Positions 1 to 13,400 of a stretch of DNA of 64,000 nt are shown piece by piece. Numbering within the stretch: position 1 is the first letter of the stretch; every line of letters starts with the position of its first letter. Both the position numbers and the translations under genes were made by a program. This DNA comes from Whitmania pigra (lineage: Eukaryota; Annelida; Clitellata; Hirudinida; Haemopidae), in the NCBI GenBank assembly GCA_021613335.1, contig JAJTWR010000398.1:1865001-1929000 (forward strand). Reading direction: 5' to 3'. The notes beneath the pieces were generated by a model. The model did no database searches. It was not told where the DNA came from and saw only the letters and a list, made by a program, of their open reading frames with translations.

Positions 1-538
1 TTAAACTTTTCGCAAACAATCAAGAACGATAATTTTAAATCCTTTAACTTTAACTTTGAACTTTCTTGATGCTCGTTAAGAAGAACTAATCATCTCATTC
101 CATTCAGTTTATTTTTCAGTTAACTATCCAAGTTTCTGCCTTTCAGTATGTCATTTGCTCCGGAACTGAAATTATTTTTTTAAATTGATGTTCATTTCGC
201 TAAAGTCCACTTAATAACGAGATAATTAGGATATCTTGTTGAATTAATATTTCTTCATGCTTTATTGTGACGACTGCATTTTATGAGGTTATTTTAACTT
301 CTTATTTTAAAATTATTCGTCACTATTATTATTACGTTATTATGGCTCAATGCTTCTAAAACGCTCTTGTCTATTTCGCTCTCTGCTTATTTATATTATT
401 ATTATTATATATAGTAATTCTTCTTCTTCTTCTTCTTCTTATTATTATTAATACTATTGGGATCACTCTAGATCACTCTAGAAATTCTAGAAAATAAGAT
501 CGTAAAGATAATTTCTTAAAGTAGATTCGCAGGCTGGC

Positions 539-694
539 ATGGACATTGTGAATGAGACAATTCCAGATTTCAAATTATCTGGCCATCCAATCCTAGGAGA
601 TAATTTCCCAGAAGTCGGCTTTCCGTCGTTGGAAAAGGAAGGAAGCGAAACAGATGATCAAATGACAGAAAGATTTAGGAATGCGAATGGATAG
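539..694 (+). other. 51-codon ORF of unknown status
   Basis: An open frame runs from ATG at 539 to TAG at 692-694. It starts MDIVNETIPDFKLSGHPILG and is rich in acidic and polar residues further on. The stretch is less AT-rich than its surroundings, which would suit an exon. No family is recognised, there is no clear splice site on either side, and the reverse strand gives nothing convincing. It could be a chance ORF, part of an old transposon, or a small gene. Confidence 0.2.
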
Positions 695-954
695 GAAATT
701 AAGTAAGAGAAATGGTCTCTTCTACAGCACTTCATTCCAAGGAACAATGATTTATGGGTGGTCCATCGTGCCCTCGCTAAGACCGGAATCAGCCATTAAG
801 GAGCCAACCATTACAAGATTTGTGTTGCTTATTTTTTGGTGAACGCATTAAAAAATTAATTGAAAGATCTTTTATCTGTAGCTCGTACTATAAGTAGTTT
901 AATAACTCATTGTGTATTGCATCGGAGAAATTTGGTTTATTTATTAATTTATTT

Positions 955-1043
955 ATTTTGTTAAACATTGCATAATAAGATTTGGACTGCGTCAAAGGCG
1001 GTTTTTTGTTAACCGTTTATATAGCGCTCCTTCCCAATGGTCG
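955..1043 (-). mobile_element. Old fragment of the tRNA-headed SINE
   Basis: The stretch around 1008-1040 (tgttaaccgtttatatagcg, then ctccttcccaa) matches the central body of the two full SINE copies at 44746-44930 and 63108-63292. The preceding 40 bases match the SINE tail more weakly (ggactgcgtcaaaggcgg against agagtcagaggcgc). The tRNA-like head is missing. It is an old, diverged, 5'-truncated copy lying in the same orientation as the other two. Confidence 0.7.
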
Positions 1044-2080
1044 TAAGGTAAGGGAAGTAATTATAAGCTATAACTAGATATTGTTGAATAATTGCTAATA
1101 TTCACTAAAAAATAAATAACGCTTTTAAATGTAAATAAATAAATGAATTTAATTACTCAAATTAATAATTTCTCCGGAATAATAAAGCAACGAATGAATG
1201 CGAACCAATCAAATGGATGGCAGGAAATTAATAACCATTACATTTAAATAATGATAGAATATTGAATATCGATCACATCCAATAAATTCGCTTCGGACTA
1301 TATTAATATTTATGATACTATTTTTATATTAAAATAATATATTAATAATTTAAACATATTATATTAAAATTCATTAGCTATTATTTATTTGAAATAACTT
1401 ATGGCTCATTTGTCTTTTAAATAAATAAATAATTTACTGAATTATTTATAGATAATTAATTGCAGTACCTTAATAATAATTAATGACGAAAAAAAAATAA
1501 ATTCATAATTTGAGCTTTTCTACTTCATCTTATGTGAGATTCATTTGCACTCAGTCATTCACGCATTAGATTACATTATTAATATTAAAATTACACATAT
1601 GATTTTATTTAAAGCATTTTACATGTATGTTTCTTAAAAACTCTTTACATTATATTTGGTTTTGCTAAACTTTAATTAACAATTTTAGTTTTACAAGTTA
1701 TTAATATAACTTATTAATATAACGTTATCTGCATTTATTTAAATTTCGTAATCTCGAATAATGAATTAATTAGCATCTAATAACCATTTACTTAGTGTAA
1801 TAAATGTAACTACTTGTAATGTATTACTCATCAGCTTAAGAATATTTTAACAAATTGATTGAAAAGATTGAATTGCAACTCTGATTGAATGTTTTTTCTT
1901 CTTAATGATACCAATGTTCCTAAGGGAGGCAGACAACTATCCTGGCGAATTCTTAATTTCCTTACAAAAAACATTTTTTTAGACTTTTTTTCTTCAGGGA
2001 AAACTCTCCTCAATGAATGTCTTCGCTCGGTTCGTATTAGGATCGAGTTCAAATGAGGACAATGAATGGATGCACTCAGA
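1044..2080. other. AT-rich stretch without recognised gene
   Basis: Low-complexity AT-rich DNA with many short open frames broken by stops. Nothing coding or structural was recognised. Confidence 0.6.
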
Positions 2081-2200
2081 GGCATTAACTTTCAATCAAT
2101 CTCATTAAATTACAATCAATCGCATTAACTTTCAATCAATCGTATTAAATTACAATCAATCGTATTAACTTTCAATCAATCGCATTAAATTGCAATCAAT
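2081..2200. repeat. 20-bp minisatellite, six units in alternating A/B form
   Basis: There are six consecutive 20-base units. Units ending in actttcaatcaat alternate with units ending in aattacaatcaat or aattgcaatcaat, so the true period is 40 bp (A-B pairs). The regular alternation means the array grew by duplicating the pair, not the single unit. Confidence 0.9.
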
Positions 2201-2330
2201 TCCTTACTCGAATGCATCACGATAATGCTTGACCAAATCTGCTCTTGATTGCCTCAAGTAAGCGGTTTAAGTTTTAATGCGCGCTCATTTTACATGTTAA
2301 TAGCAATAATAAAAATAAAATAAAATAAAA

Positions 2331-4900
<2,570 letters not shown>

Positions 4901-4905
4901 TAAGA

Positions 4906-4978
4906 CACGTGAACTTTATCTTTTATGGGGTGATCCTTAAATTGGACATCTGACGTCATCAGTGACCCTAGTTGACCT
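4906..4978. promoter_or_regulatory. Cluster of E-box, CRE and DR4-like motifs
   Basis: Three textbook motifs lie within 73 bases: an E-box CACGTG at 4906-4911, a full palindromic cAMP response element TGACGTCA at 4951-4958, and two nuclear-receptor half sites, TGACCC at 4963-4968 and TGACCT at 4973-4978. Read on the minus strand the half sites are AGGTCA-ACTA-GGGTCA, a direct repeat with 4-base spacing. The region lies about 2 kb beyond the last receptor exon found. Regulatory function is inferred from motif identity and clustering only. Confidence 0.35.
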
Positions 4979-5548
4979 CATTTGAAACATCAAGAACATT
5001 GAAGTTCAATCTTGAAATCAATCATTTCGATTGAACTGTCAATTACGATTAGTTCGAACAAATTGTTGTTTGATTGAATTCAATGTTTGATTGAAAATTT
5101 GAACCATCCTTATTTTGCATTGTTTTACAATTACCAAATATCTAACTGCAGGCATTTGAAATTAAAAATTACTGTTGTTTAATAATATTAACTATAATAA
5201 TGTAATATTAATAAGTAATTAAAAATATATTAAAAACATTGTAGTAGAAAAACAATTCAACAACAGAGCAAATGCCATCATCAGCAAATGGAACAAGTTG
5301 ATAGTTTTTTGTATCTGCCGATCGAAACTACATAAAAAAACCGCGATATTTATCAGCTTAATTTATTTCATGTTTTTTTGGCGCATTTTGTTTTTTTTTT
5401 TTTTGGAAGAATTTAAACATTTTTACGGAAAATAAATAAAGAATAATAATAATAACAACAATAATAAAATAGTAAAGAAAAATATTAATATTTCATTTAT
5501 TATTTATAAACACAAATTATCAACAAACTGGAAACAGGAAAAAGATGC

Positions 5549-6353
5549 TAAAAATAAGGAAGGCACGCTGTTGATTTTATGGCGTTTCATGACATTCTGC
5601 TTTTAGCATAAAATCTGTCATTCTTAGGGCCGACTAGATTGGGGGCAGGAAGCAAGTGGCCAGTGGCCCGGCAATTTTTTTTTGGCCCGTGGGATTTTTT
5701 AAGAATAATAATAATAATAATAAAATATTATAATTACCTTTTATTTTTGTTTTTCCATTGACAAATTGACAAATTAACTAGGTGGCTTCTAAGTGCGCAA
5801 CAATCGACTTAAAGGAATGTCTTAAAAATTTGAAAATATTGCTGCAATCAAATCTCTACGTGCCTAGGAACTCCAAATTTCTGTTGTTGGCCTGCCCTGG
5901 TCATTTATCTAATCTGTCATTTATCTTAAAAATATTATTTTATTTTTTTTGTGGTCAGCGATTTGACGAGAGCATGTAAATATGTATATATTTATAATAA
6001 AATTATTATTTAAAAAAATAATAAATTGTTAATATAATTATTATTATTATTAAAAGTTTTTGTTGCTTTTGTGAACTGTGTATGTGTAATATGTGCGATT
6101 TATTTTCCCTCCAAGGCAAGCATCTCAGCGCAGACGATGTGTGCGTATAGTCTCCGCATGGTTGAATTCCCAATCGAGTGCGACATTCATGGCTTGATCT
6201 TATTTTTGGACTGCATTTTTTGAAGACAAAGATATTTTACTTCAATAATTACTTTTAATTACTTTTAATTGAATCTCTTTCAAGCAGAATTTTTTGAAAA
6301 TAATGAAATGCTGATGACAATCACAAATTTGCTTAAAAATAAGGAAGGCACGC
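5549..6353. mobile_element. Segment between two identical 20-bp direct repeats
   Basis: The 20-mer taaaaataaggaaggcacgc occurs at 5549-5568 and again at 6334-6353. About 765 bases lie between the copies. That interval includes a stretch at 5629-5700 resembling other repeats in the window (ggggcaggaag.., near 7987 and 44949). An exact repeat of this length looks like the target-site duplication of a non-LTR insertion, but no poly-A tail precedes the second copy. A segmental duplication is an alternative. Confidence 0.4.
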
Positions 6354-6413
6354 AATAAAAAAATTAATTCGACAAATTTCGATAACATTTATTGCTGTCA
6401 TATATTGTTGCAA

Positions 6414-6557
6414 CAATATGTTGCTTCATAACAATATGTTACTCCATAAAAATATGTTACTTCATAACAATATATTACTTCATAACAATTTATTACTTCA
6501 TAACAATATATTACTTCATAACAATATATTACTTCGTAACAATATGTTATTCCATAA
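6414..6557. repeat. 18-bp minisatellite
   Basis: About eight tandem units close to ttacttcataacaatata, with a few substitutions per unit. The unit is a multiple of three, so it stays open in one frame and gives a repeating six-residue pattern. No sign of a real gene. Confidence 0.9.
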
Positions 6558-6639
6558 ATATGTTGTTGCATACTTTTTGTATTTCATGCTGTAAGAATCG
6601 AGAAAATATGATTTCAAAGGCATGACAATGACTCGTTAC

Positions 6640-6815
6640 TGATAATATTCTCTCGTGACGACGACGACGATGATGATGGTGATGATGGTGACGATGATTA
6701 CGGTTATGATGATGGTGTGATTGAGGGTGGAGATGGTAATGATGACGATGAGGATGATGATGACGATGACGATGAAGATGATGATGACATTGATTTACGT
6801 TACATCCGGTCTGTG
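6640..6815. repeat. Imperfect (GAT/GAC/GGT)n tract
   Basis: A degenerate GAT-type trinucleotide tract between the 18-bp minisatellite and the receptor exon at 7057. The Asp-rich and His-rich open frames across it are low complexity and have no exon signals. Confidence 0.85.
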
Positions 6816-7056
6816 ATGATGATAATAGACTTGGAGATGAATAAGTTCCATCTTTCATTCCTTTGGTCCCATGTGCTGCTACAATATCCAGCCAATAATA
6901 AAACATGCTGGCCGCTTGTGGCGATGCTCATGAATATGAATGAAGTCCATGAATATTTAGTCGGCGGTTACTCAACAAGTAGTCACTGAATTACAGTGCA
7001 GGTCATTAATAAATTAATTAACTAATTACATAACTATAATTCTTAATTCAACTCAC

Positions 7057-7288
7057 CCCTCTCTTTTCCACCTCTTTCTTCTCCAGGTATACCTCGAATA
7101 GTTTCTGGATGGCCTGAGGCAGCTGGCAAACCAGGAAGACGATGACGACTACGATGAGCATGATTGTGATCTTCTGCTGGTCCCTGTTCTGATGTTGTCT
7201 GTCCACTTTGGCGGGCTTGAATCTCACTTGAGATTTCTCGGGCATAGGAGCTCCAGAGCATCGATAGTGTTGTTGCAGCTGTAGTTGC

Positions 7289-7322
<34 letters not shown>

Positions 7323-7482
7323 GCTGGTGGTGTCCGGCAGTGATGAGTTGTTTGCTGTTGCTGTTGCTGTTGAGAGACTGGTTGGTCATGACACTGCGCA
7401 GACGAGCTGCCAACATGACTGTTCTGATGAGGAGACCGTTGAAGACCATGAGAAGAGTCAGTGGGAGGAAGGTGAACATTAC
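7057..7482 (-). CDS. Peptide GPCR exon 3: TM5, third intracellular loop with poly-Gln, TM6
   Basis: Acceptor CACTCCAG|GTAATG; donor AGAGGG|GTGAGT at phase 0. Encodes residues 231-372. It starts [18 protein letters not shown] (TM5). An Asn/Ser/Gln-rich loop follows, with a CAA/CAG tract (11 uninterrupted CAA codons), then TM6 and part of the third extracellular loop. Confidence 0.92.
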
Positions 7483-10400
7483 CTGGAGTGAATTAATTTA
7501 AAGTAATTCATTGTTCATCTCGAGTCATGGTTTAGTTTTATTTAATTTTATAAATTTCTTTTTAGTTTTATTTGTTATTTCTGTTGATTGTTGGAATTTA
7601 TTTTTCATTTAACAACAAAAAGAAAGAAATACAATTGATTATATACAATAAAATTATATATTATTTTAAAAACATTTTATAAATCTATAAATTTTACAAC
7701 ATATTTATAAAACTTTTGACTTTTTTTTCTTTTTTCTTAGGCTTTTACAAATTTTCAATTCAGTTTCGACATTTCAGTCGTTATTTTTTTTCAATTAACC
7801 GAAACTGCCAAGAAAACTTCAGTTCACTTTTAAAAAATCTCTTCCAAGGTACCAGAGATTTTTGGAGCTCCTCAGAAAAGTTGATGACTCGACGAAGATT
7901 TAAAAGGTTGTGTTAAATTGAAGATGACCGCAAGAATTAAAAAAAAACAAAAAAACAAATCAAGGCATGTGATATGTTCATTTTACCAGGGATGTAATTT
8001 GGAAGGGACAGGGAAGGCCATTGCCTAACCCCCCTACTTTGGAGCAGACCCCCCCAACAAACAAAGGTCATCTCTGCATGTTGTTTTGCGAGGGTGTACC
8101 ACCCCCCTGCATTTTGGCTAGAATAAAAAATAAAGGTCACCTAAAATGAATCTAAAATAACTTGATTAAAGCAACGTTGACAATGAGCAATGCTTTTTAT
8201 AAAAATTCAACAACAGCAACAGTTGCACTTAGCAATCCTTCGTCGTTTTCTCCTGACAATGATGAAAGCATTGTCATGCAGACGAGCAGACGAATTAACT
8301 CCTGGAGCGGTATGAACATTTTCTGTCATTCCAGCACCTACAATGACTGAGATTTTTATTTTTTCAATTTTACTTAACTTTGCAAGTTGTTTCGTGCGTT
8401 AATGCACTGTCTTTGTTGGAGATTTCATCCGCCATCATCAACAACATCATGAATCACTTTGACAGAAGCATTGTTCTGGAGAGGCTATGAAACAGCGTCC
8501 ATTAGATCAGATGTTGTGGGATAACCGTTCATTATAGCAGCAACCATCAACATTTGTGGATATAAATCAATTTCTCTTGAAATATCTGTCACTTAACGTG
8601 AATCCACGTTGATAAATGTTTATTTTTTGTGTAACTAGATCATCTAAAGTTACTCAGAGTTGTTGATAAAAAATTATTTTAGACATTTAATTCTACAATA
8701 ACAATAACGCAAAGAAAGCAATGCTATTATAAAATTTTATTATTTATTTATTTGAATCATTCAGTATAATCGCAGATATTATTTCCTGGCTGATACCTGT
8801 GCAAAAATTAATTAACTGTTTTATTTATAAATAATTGAATACGACATTTACAAAAACATACATATTACTAATTTAATAAAATTAATTTTCAAAAAACATT
8901 TAAAAAATGAATAACACGTACTTGAGTTAAACATTTTTCATTAAAAAAAAAAGACGAACCGAATTGTTCTAAAAAGTTTTCCATTCAATTTTAAACTTTT
9001 TCTTGAAAAATCGAAAATGAAATCGAAATAAAGGAATGGATCTTTAGAAATTTTGAAAAATTACTTTTGAAATATTATATGATATTAATATAATATTTAT
9101 TCTGATATTTATAATATTATAATTTAGCATACGCAGCAATACTTAAAGATTTAACTACATTAACATTTTTAAGCAACGTTGTATCATATGATTTATTCTA
9201 ATTTATTCTAATCAACTTGTTCAAAAATTATTTTTATGGAGAATGACTAAATTTTTAAATTTCTTACCTAAAAGGCGATAAAGTGAATCTCTGGGAGAAC
9301 CAATTAAAAATTTAAATTTAAATTTAAAAGTGTCTAAAACTTTAAAAAGTGTTGAATCAAAGTCAAAGGGAAATAAAATGATAAATCGAAATAAACAGAT
9401 TCTAACAATGGTTAACTTCCTAACATCAATTTTTCTACATAATAAAATATTATATGAATTTTAATTTTATTGTAGGAAATTAATAATTTGTATTCTTTCT
9501 TTATTTTTTTACATTTTGTAAAACGTTTTAAAAACATTTAAACTGAAGAATCTTCAGTGAAGATAAATTTTGAATTTTAAACTTGAAAGGGATCAGTGAC
9601 ATAAAATATTTATATTTATTTCGGTTGCTTTTGAAGACAATAACTATTTGCTAACATTTGCTTAAAAAAATAAATGAATAAAATAATACTTTTGTTTAAA
9701 TTTTAGGTGTGAAGCTCATTTTTGCTTGATTCATGATTTTAAATGCAATTTTAGATTTGGTGAGATAATAGTCAAATAAATATTCTACCATGATTTAGTA
9801 CTGAATGCCATTTAGGAAATGGTGCAATAAATTTTCAAATTTTAAAAAATAATTTGAAAATAATTTGAAAATATTGCCTCAAAATAGAATTTGTGAAAAT
9901 TTATTTAAATAAATTATTTTTTAAAGTTTCCTCAACAATGAAATCCCTGTTAATTTGTCGGGAATTTGTAATCAAAACAAATTTTTTAAATCTTTTGCAA
10001 ATAGATGAACTAAAACCTTCTAATTATAACAAATGATCTGGTGGTTAAACAACTGATGACGGCAAAAAGTCTTACATCTACTGTAAGAAGGTGCCTGATT
10101 TTGGCGCAAAGCCCATAATTGATAGTTGCTCGAACTACTGTGGAAATGTGCCTATCGAAGCAGAGGGTGTTGTCGAGGGTAACTCCGAGAAGTTTTTTAT
10201 TTATTTTTTAGTTAATTTATGGTGCTAGATAATTTGACGCTGACTTATCGAATCGAATTTGGAAGGGTTCGGCTGCAGCTGGTTTAAGAGATGTCAGTCC
10301 TGAATCTTCTGAATATATTCGTCAGTCTTTTGTAGGTTCATTGGTTGCGTTTATGTTTACTTAGAGTGTATCCGAAATATAACTAACGTGCATATAATTA

Positions 10401-13400
10401 ATATATAATATTAAAATTCGTAACTACATTAGTCACTTATCATTAGTGGCATGATAATGAGGTCAATACAAGTTAATTAGTTGAATATCAGGGTAATTTC
10501 GCTGTGATGGTCGGACCTCTCGGCTGCCTTTGATACCATAAACCACCAGATATTGTGGAGAGACTTCAGTCTGACTTTGGAATCAATGGCCTAGCACTCT
10601 CCTGGCTACAATCTTACCTTTTCAACAGAACCCAATATGTAAAACTAGGCGATTAATCCTCCCCTCCAGTTGAACTACTCGCCGGTGTTCCTCAAGGCTC
10701 TGTCTTGGGACCTTTGCTTTTCACAACCTATACTTCATCTTTGTCTAACATTATTCTTAACTTCAACATATCCTTCCATCAATACGCCGATGACACACTT
10801 TGCTCTATTCTTTCCAGCCATAACATCTCAGATCAACTCGAGAATTTGAGGAAGTGAACGGATGCCATCAATGATTGGCATCTCGTTAACTTTCTCCAAC
10901 TGAATCCTCAGAAATCTGAAATTATGTTTAGTGGCAAACCCACTCGCCTCAAAACTCTGTCGCCTCCTCTTTCTATAAGCATCGCTGGCACCCTCCTTCC
11001 TTCCTCTACTACCCTCAAGCTCCTCGGTGTTATTTTTGATTCACACCTCACTTTTAAAGAACATTCCGCTTCTATTACCAAATCCTACAATCATCTCATC
11101 TGGGCTATCCGACACATCCGTCCTCTACTTTCCGTTGATATAACTTTCGCCCTTGCACGCTGCCTTGTTCTCTCTCGCTTAGACTATTGTAACTCTCTTC
11201 TTTATGGCACATCTGCTTCTTTAATTCAATCCTTGCAACGCGTCCAAAACAAGATTGCCAAGCTCGTCCTCCTCAACTCTACCCTCAATAGCATGGACCG
11301 TCCGAAGAAATTGCACTGGTTGCCGATCCATAGTCATATCACTTTCAAAAGTGCCCTCATGACTTTAGCAACATCCACCCCACCTTATCTCCATCACCTA
11401 CTAGATCGCCGCCAAACATCTGGTCTTCGTTCATCGTCAGCCACTCAACTTCACCAACCGGTACATAAATCATCCCTCCCAAACAGAGGCTTCTCGTACG
11501 CCTCTCCAGCTGTTTGGAACAGACTCCCTTCCACCGCCAGAGCCCAGCCATCCCTGGAGCTCTTTAAACGTCACCTGAAAACCCACCTCTTCAGGACTTC
11601 ATGGGAGAGCGAAGACACAAGGCGCCTCTGATGCTACGCACATGGCGCTTTGTAAATTAATTAGTGTTATTATTATTAATTAAAAATATTAGGTAACCAC
11701 TGTATTGGCATTAATGTAAAACTAATAACCTACATTTACACTAATAATAACCATCATCATTATAATCATCACTTCGTGTGCAAAAGAAAGTTTCAGAAAT
11801 TATTTTCAAATTATTTTCAAAAGATGTTCACTTCAATTCACCGTCAGCCAATCTCGGCAATAGTTTTACCGCTCAGAAACGTGCTTCGTGAGCCAGTTTT
11901 TTTTTTATTTTTTGGTCCTCCTTGCTGGACATAATTTCATCACTCTCGTCCTGGACCTTTCTGTCGACAACTTGGCAGTTAGTAATTGGAGAGGATTTAG
12001 AGTTTTACGTTTCAAACTATTTGTCAATTTATTTTTGCCTTCAGAAATTATAAATAATAATAATAATAATATTTTTTATAATATTTATAATTACTATTAA
12101 TTGTTATATAATAATTTCTCATAATTTCGTGATAATTTATTTATTGTTGGGTTTACGAGTAATTAGAATAATATTATATTATTAACAACCTTATTTTATA
12201 CTATTAATAACTATTAATAACGTTCCAAATGAATTATGACTCCTTCATGACTAAGCTGTTGGATGGCAATTATTTAACTTGACACTGCAAATCTGGTAAA
12301 CAGTTTTCAGAAAATCCAAAAATCACGTTTCATGTGATATTTTCCATTATGCCACTCCATCATTCCAGATATTATCTGCGTGTCGAAAATTTTCACAAAG
12401 TGTCTGATGTTGATGTCAAGGTAAACATTCTGACGAGTTGTTTAGCGCGGACAGCGTGTATTGATGTACTGAATTACCACATAAGTGTATCTTAAATATC
12501 TCTGGTTTTTTTCATTAATTACAGGTAAATGTTTATTCAGACGCCACGTAATGTCTATAAAACATTTCTCCTGTATTTGTCCGTTCGTTGAATTTATTGC
12601 GCCAATCTATTGCTCGCCTCCGTAAAACAAAATGGGTATTATTTTTTCAATTAGGCGAGAAAATATAAAATTATCAAATTTATAGTAAAATATAAATAAA
12701 TTACATGATGCATTGTAATTACTTAGGACTATGGAATTTTAACCAGACGCCTGGATCGTAAAAATAGATTTAATTTGATTTATTCGGCGTTCACGTCAAC
12801 AACGTGATGAAACTTCTTAACACCAATTTATAAATTACGTTAATCCCCACGCCGGATATATCCCAATACAGTATTTTACTTTGTACTATAATATATATTA
12901 TTTTATAATATTTAATATAATATAATATAATTTAGCGTAATATCAATGTAATGTAATGTAAAACAAGGGTCAGATCAAATGAATTCTACAACCATTTCCC
13001 GCCAAAATATTTAAAAACAATTTTATATTTTGACACAACAAACAGTGGTCTATGTAATGGGGAAATAATAAATATTGGTTAGAGATGACTAATAATTTCG
13101 AAGGTATTGCCATTTTTACATGGTTATCTTACTTTACGAATTGCGATTTTACGAAAATTTGTGTAACTAATGTTGTAAACGAGGTAAAGCAATAATATTT
13201 AGAGGATTTGTTTGTCTAACTTTATTCTATTAAATAATATAAAAATTAATGTTTTGTAACTCATCGATTTTGATGAATGCGGCTCAGAAAATGACACTAT
13301 TTGATATTAAATATTTTTTAAACTAAACGTATTTAATCAATAATATTTTGCAAATTTTTTTATACTACCATGATCTAAATATATTGTAAGTTTCATCCAA

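Noticed and set aside
1831..2085. 84-codon minus-strand ORF
   Set aside because: No domain and no splice or start context; its composition is like the surroundings apart from 60 bases.
6547..6906. TM7 exon of the receptor (frame with SMFYYWLDIV)
   Set aside because: It lacks the N-S/x-x-N-F/P-x-I-Y pattern and a fitting acceptor at phase 0, and most of the frame is a His-rich repeat.
10924..11631. Host gene of 235 codons
   Set aside because: The protein is the C-terminal part of a LINE reverse transcriptase. The upstream part has stops and a frameshift, and a second copy exists at 17899-18580.
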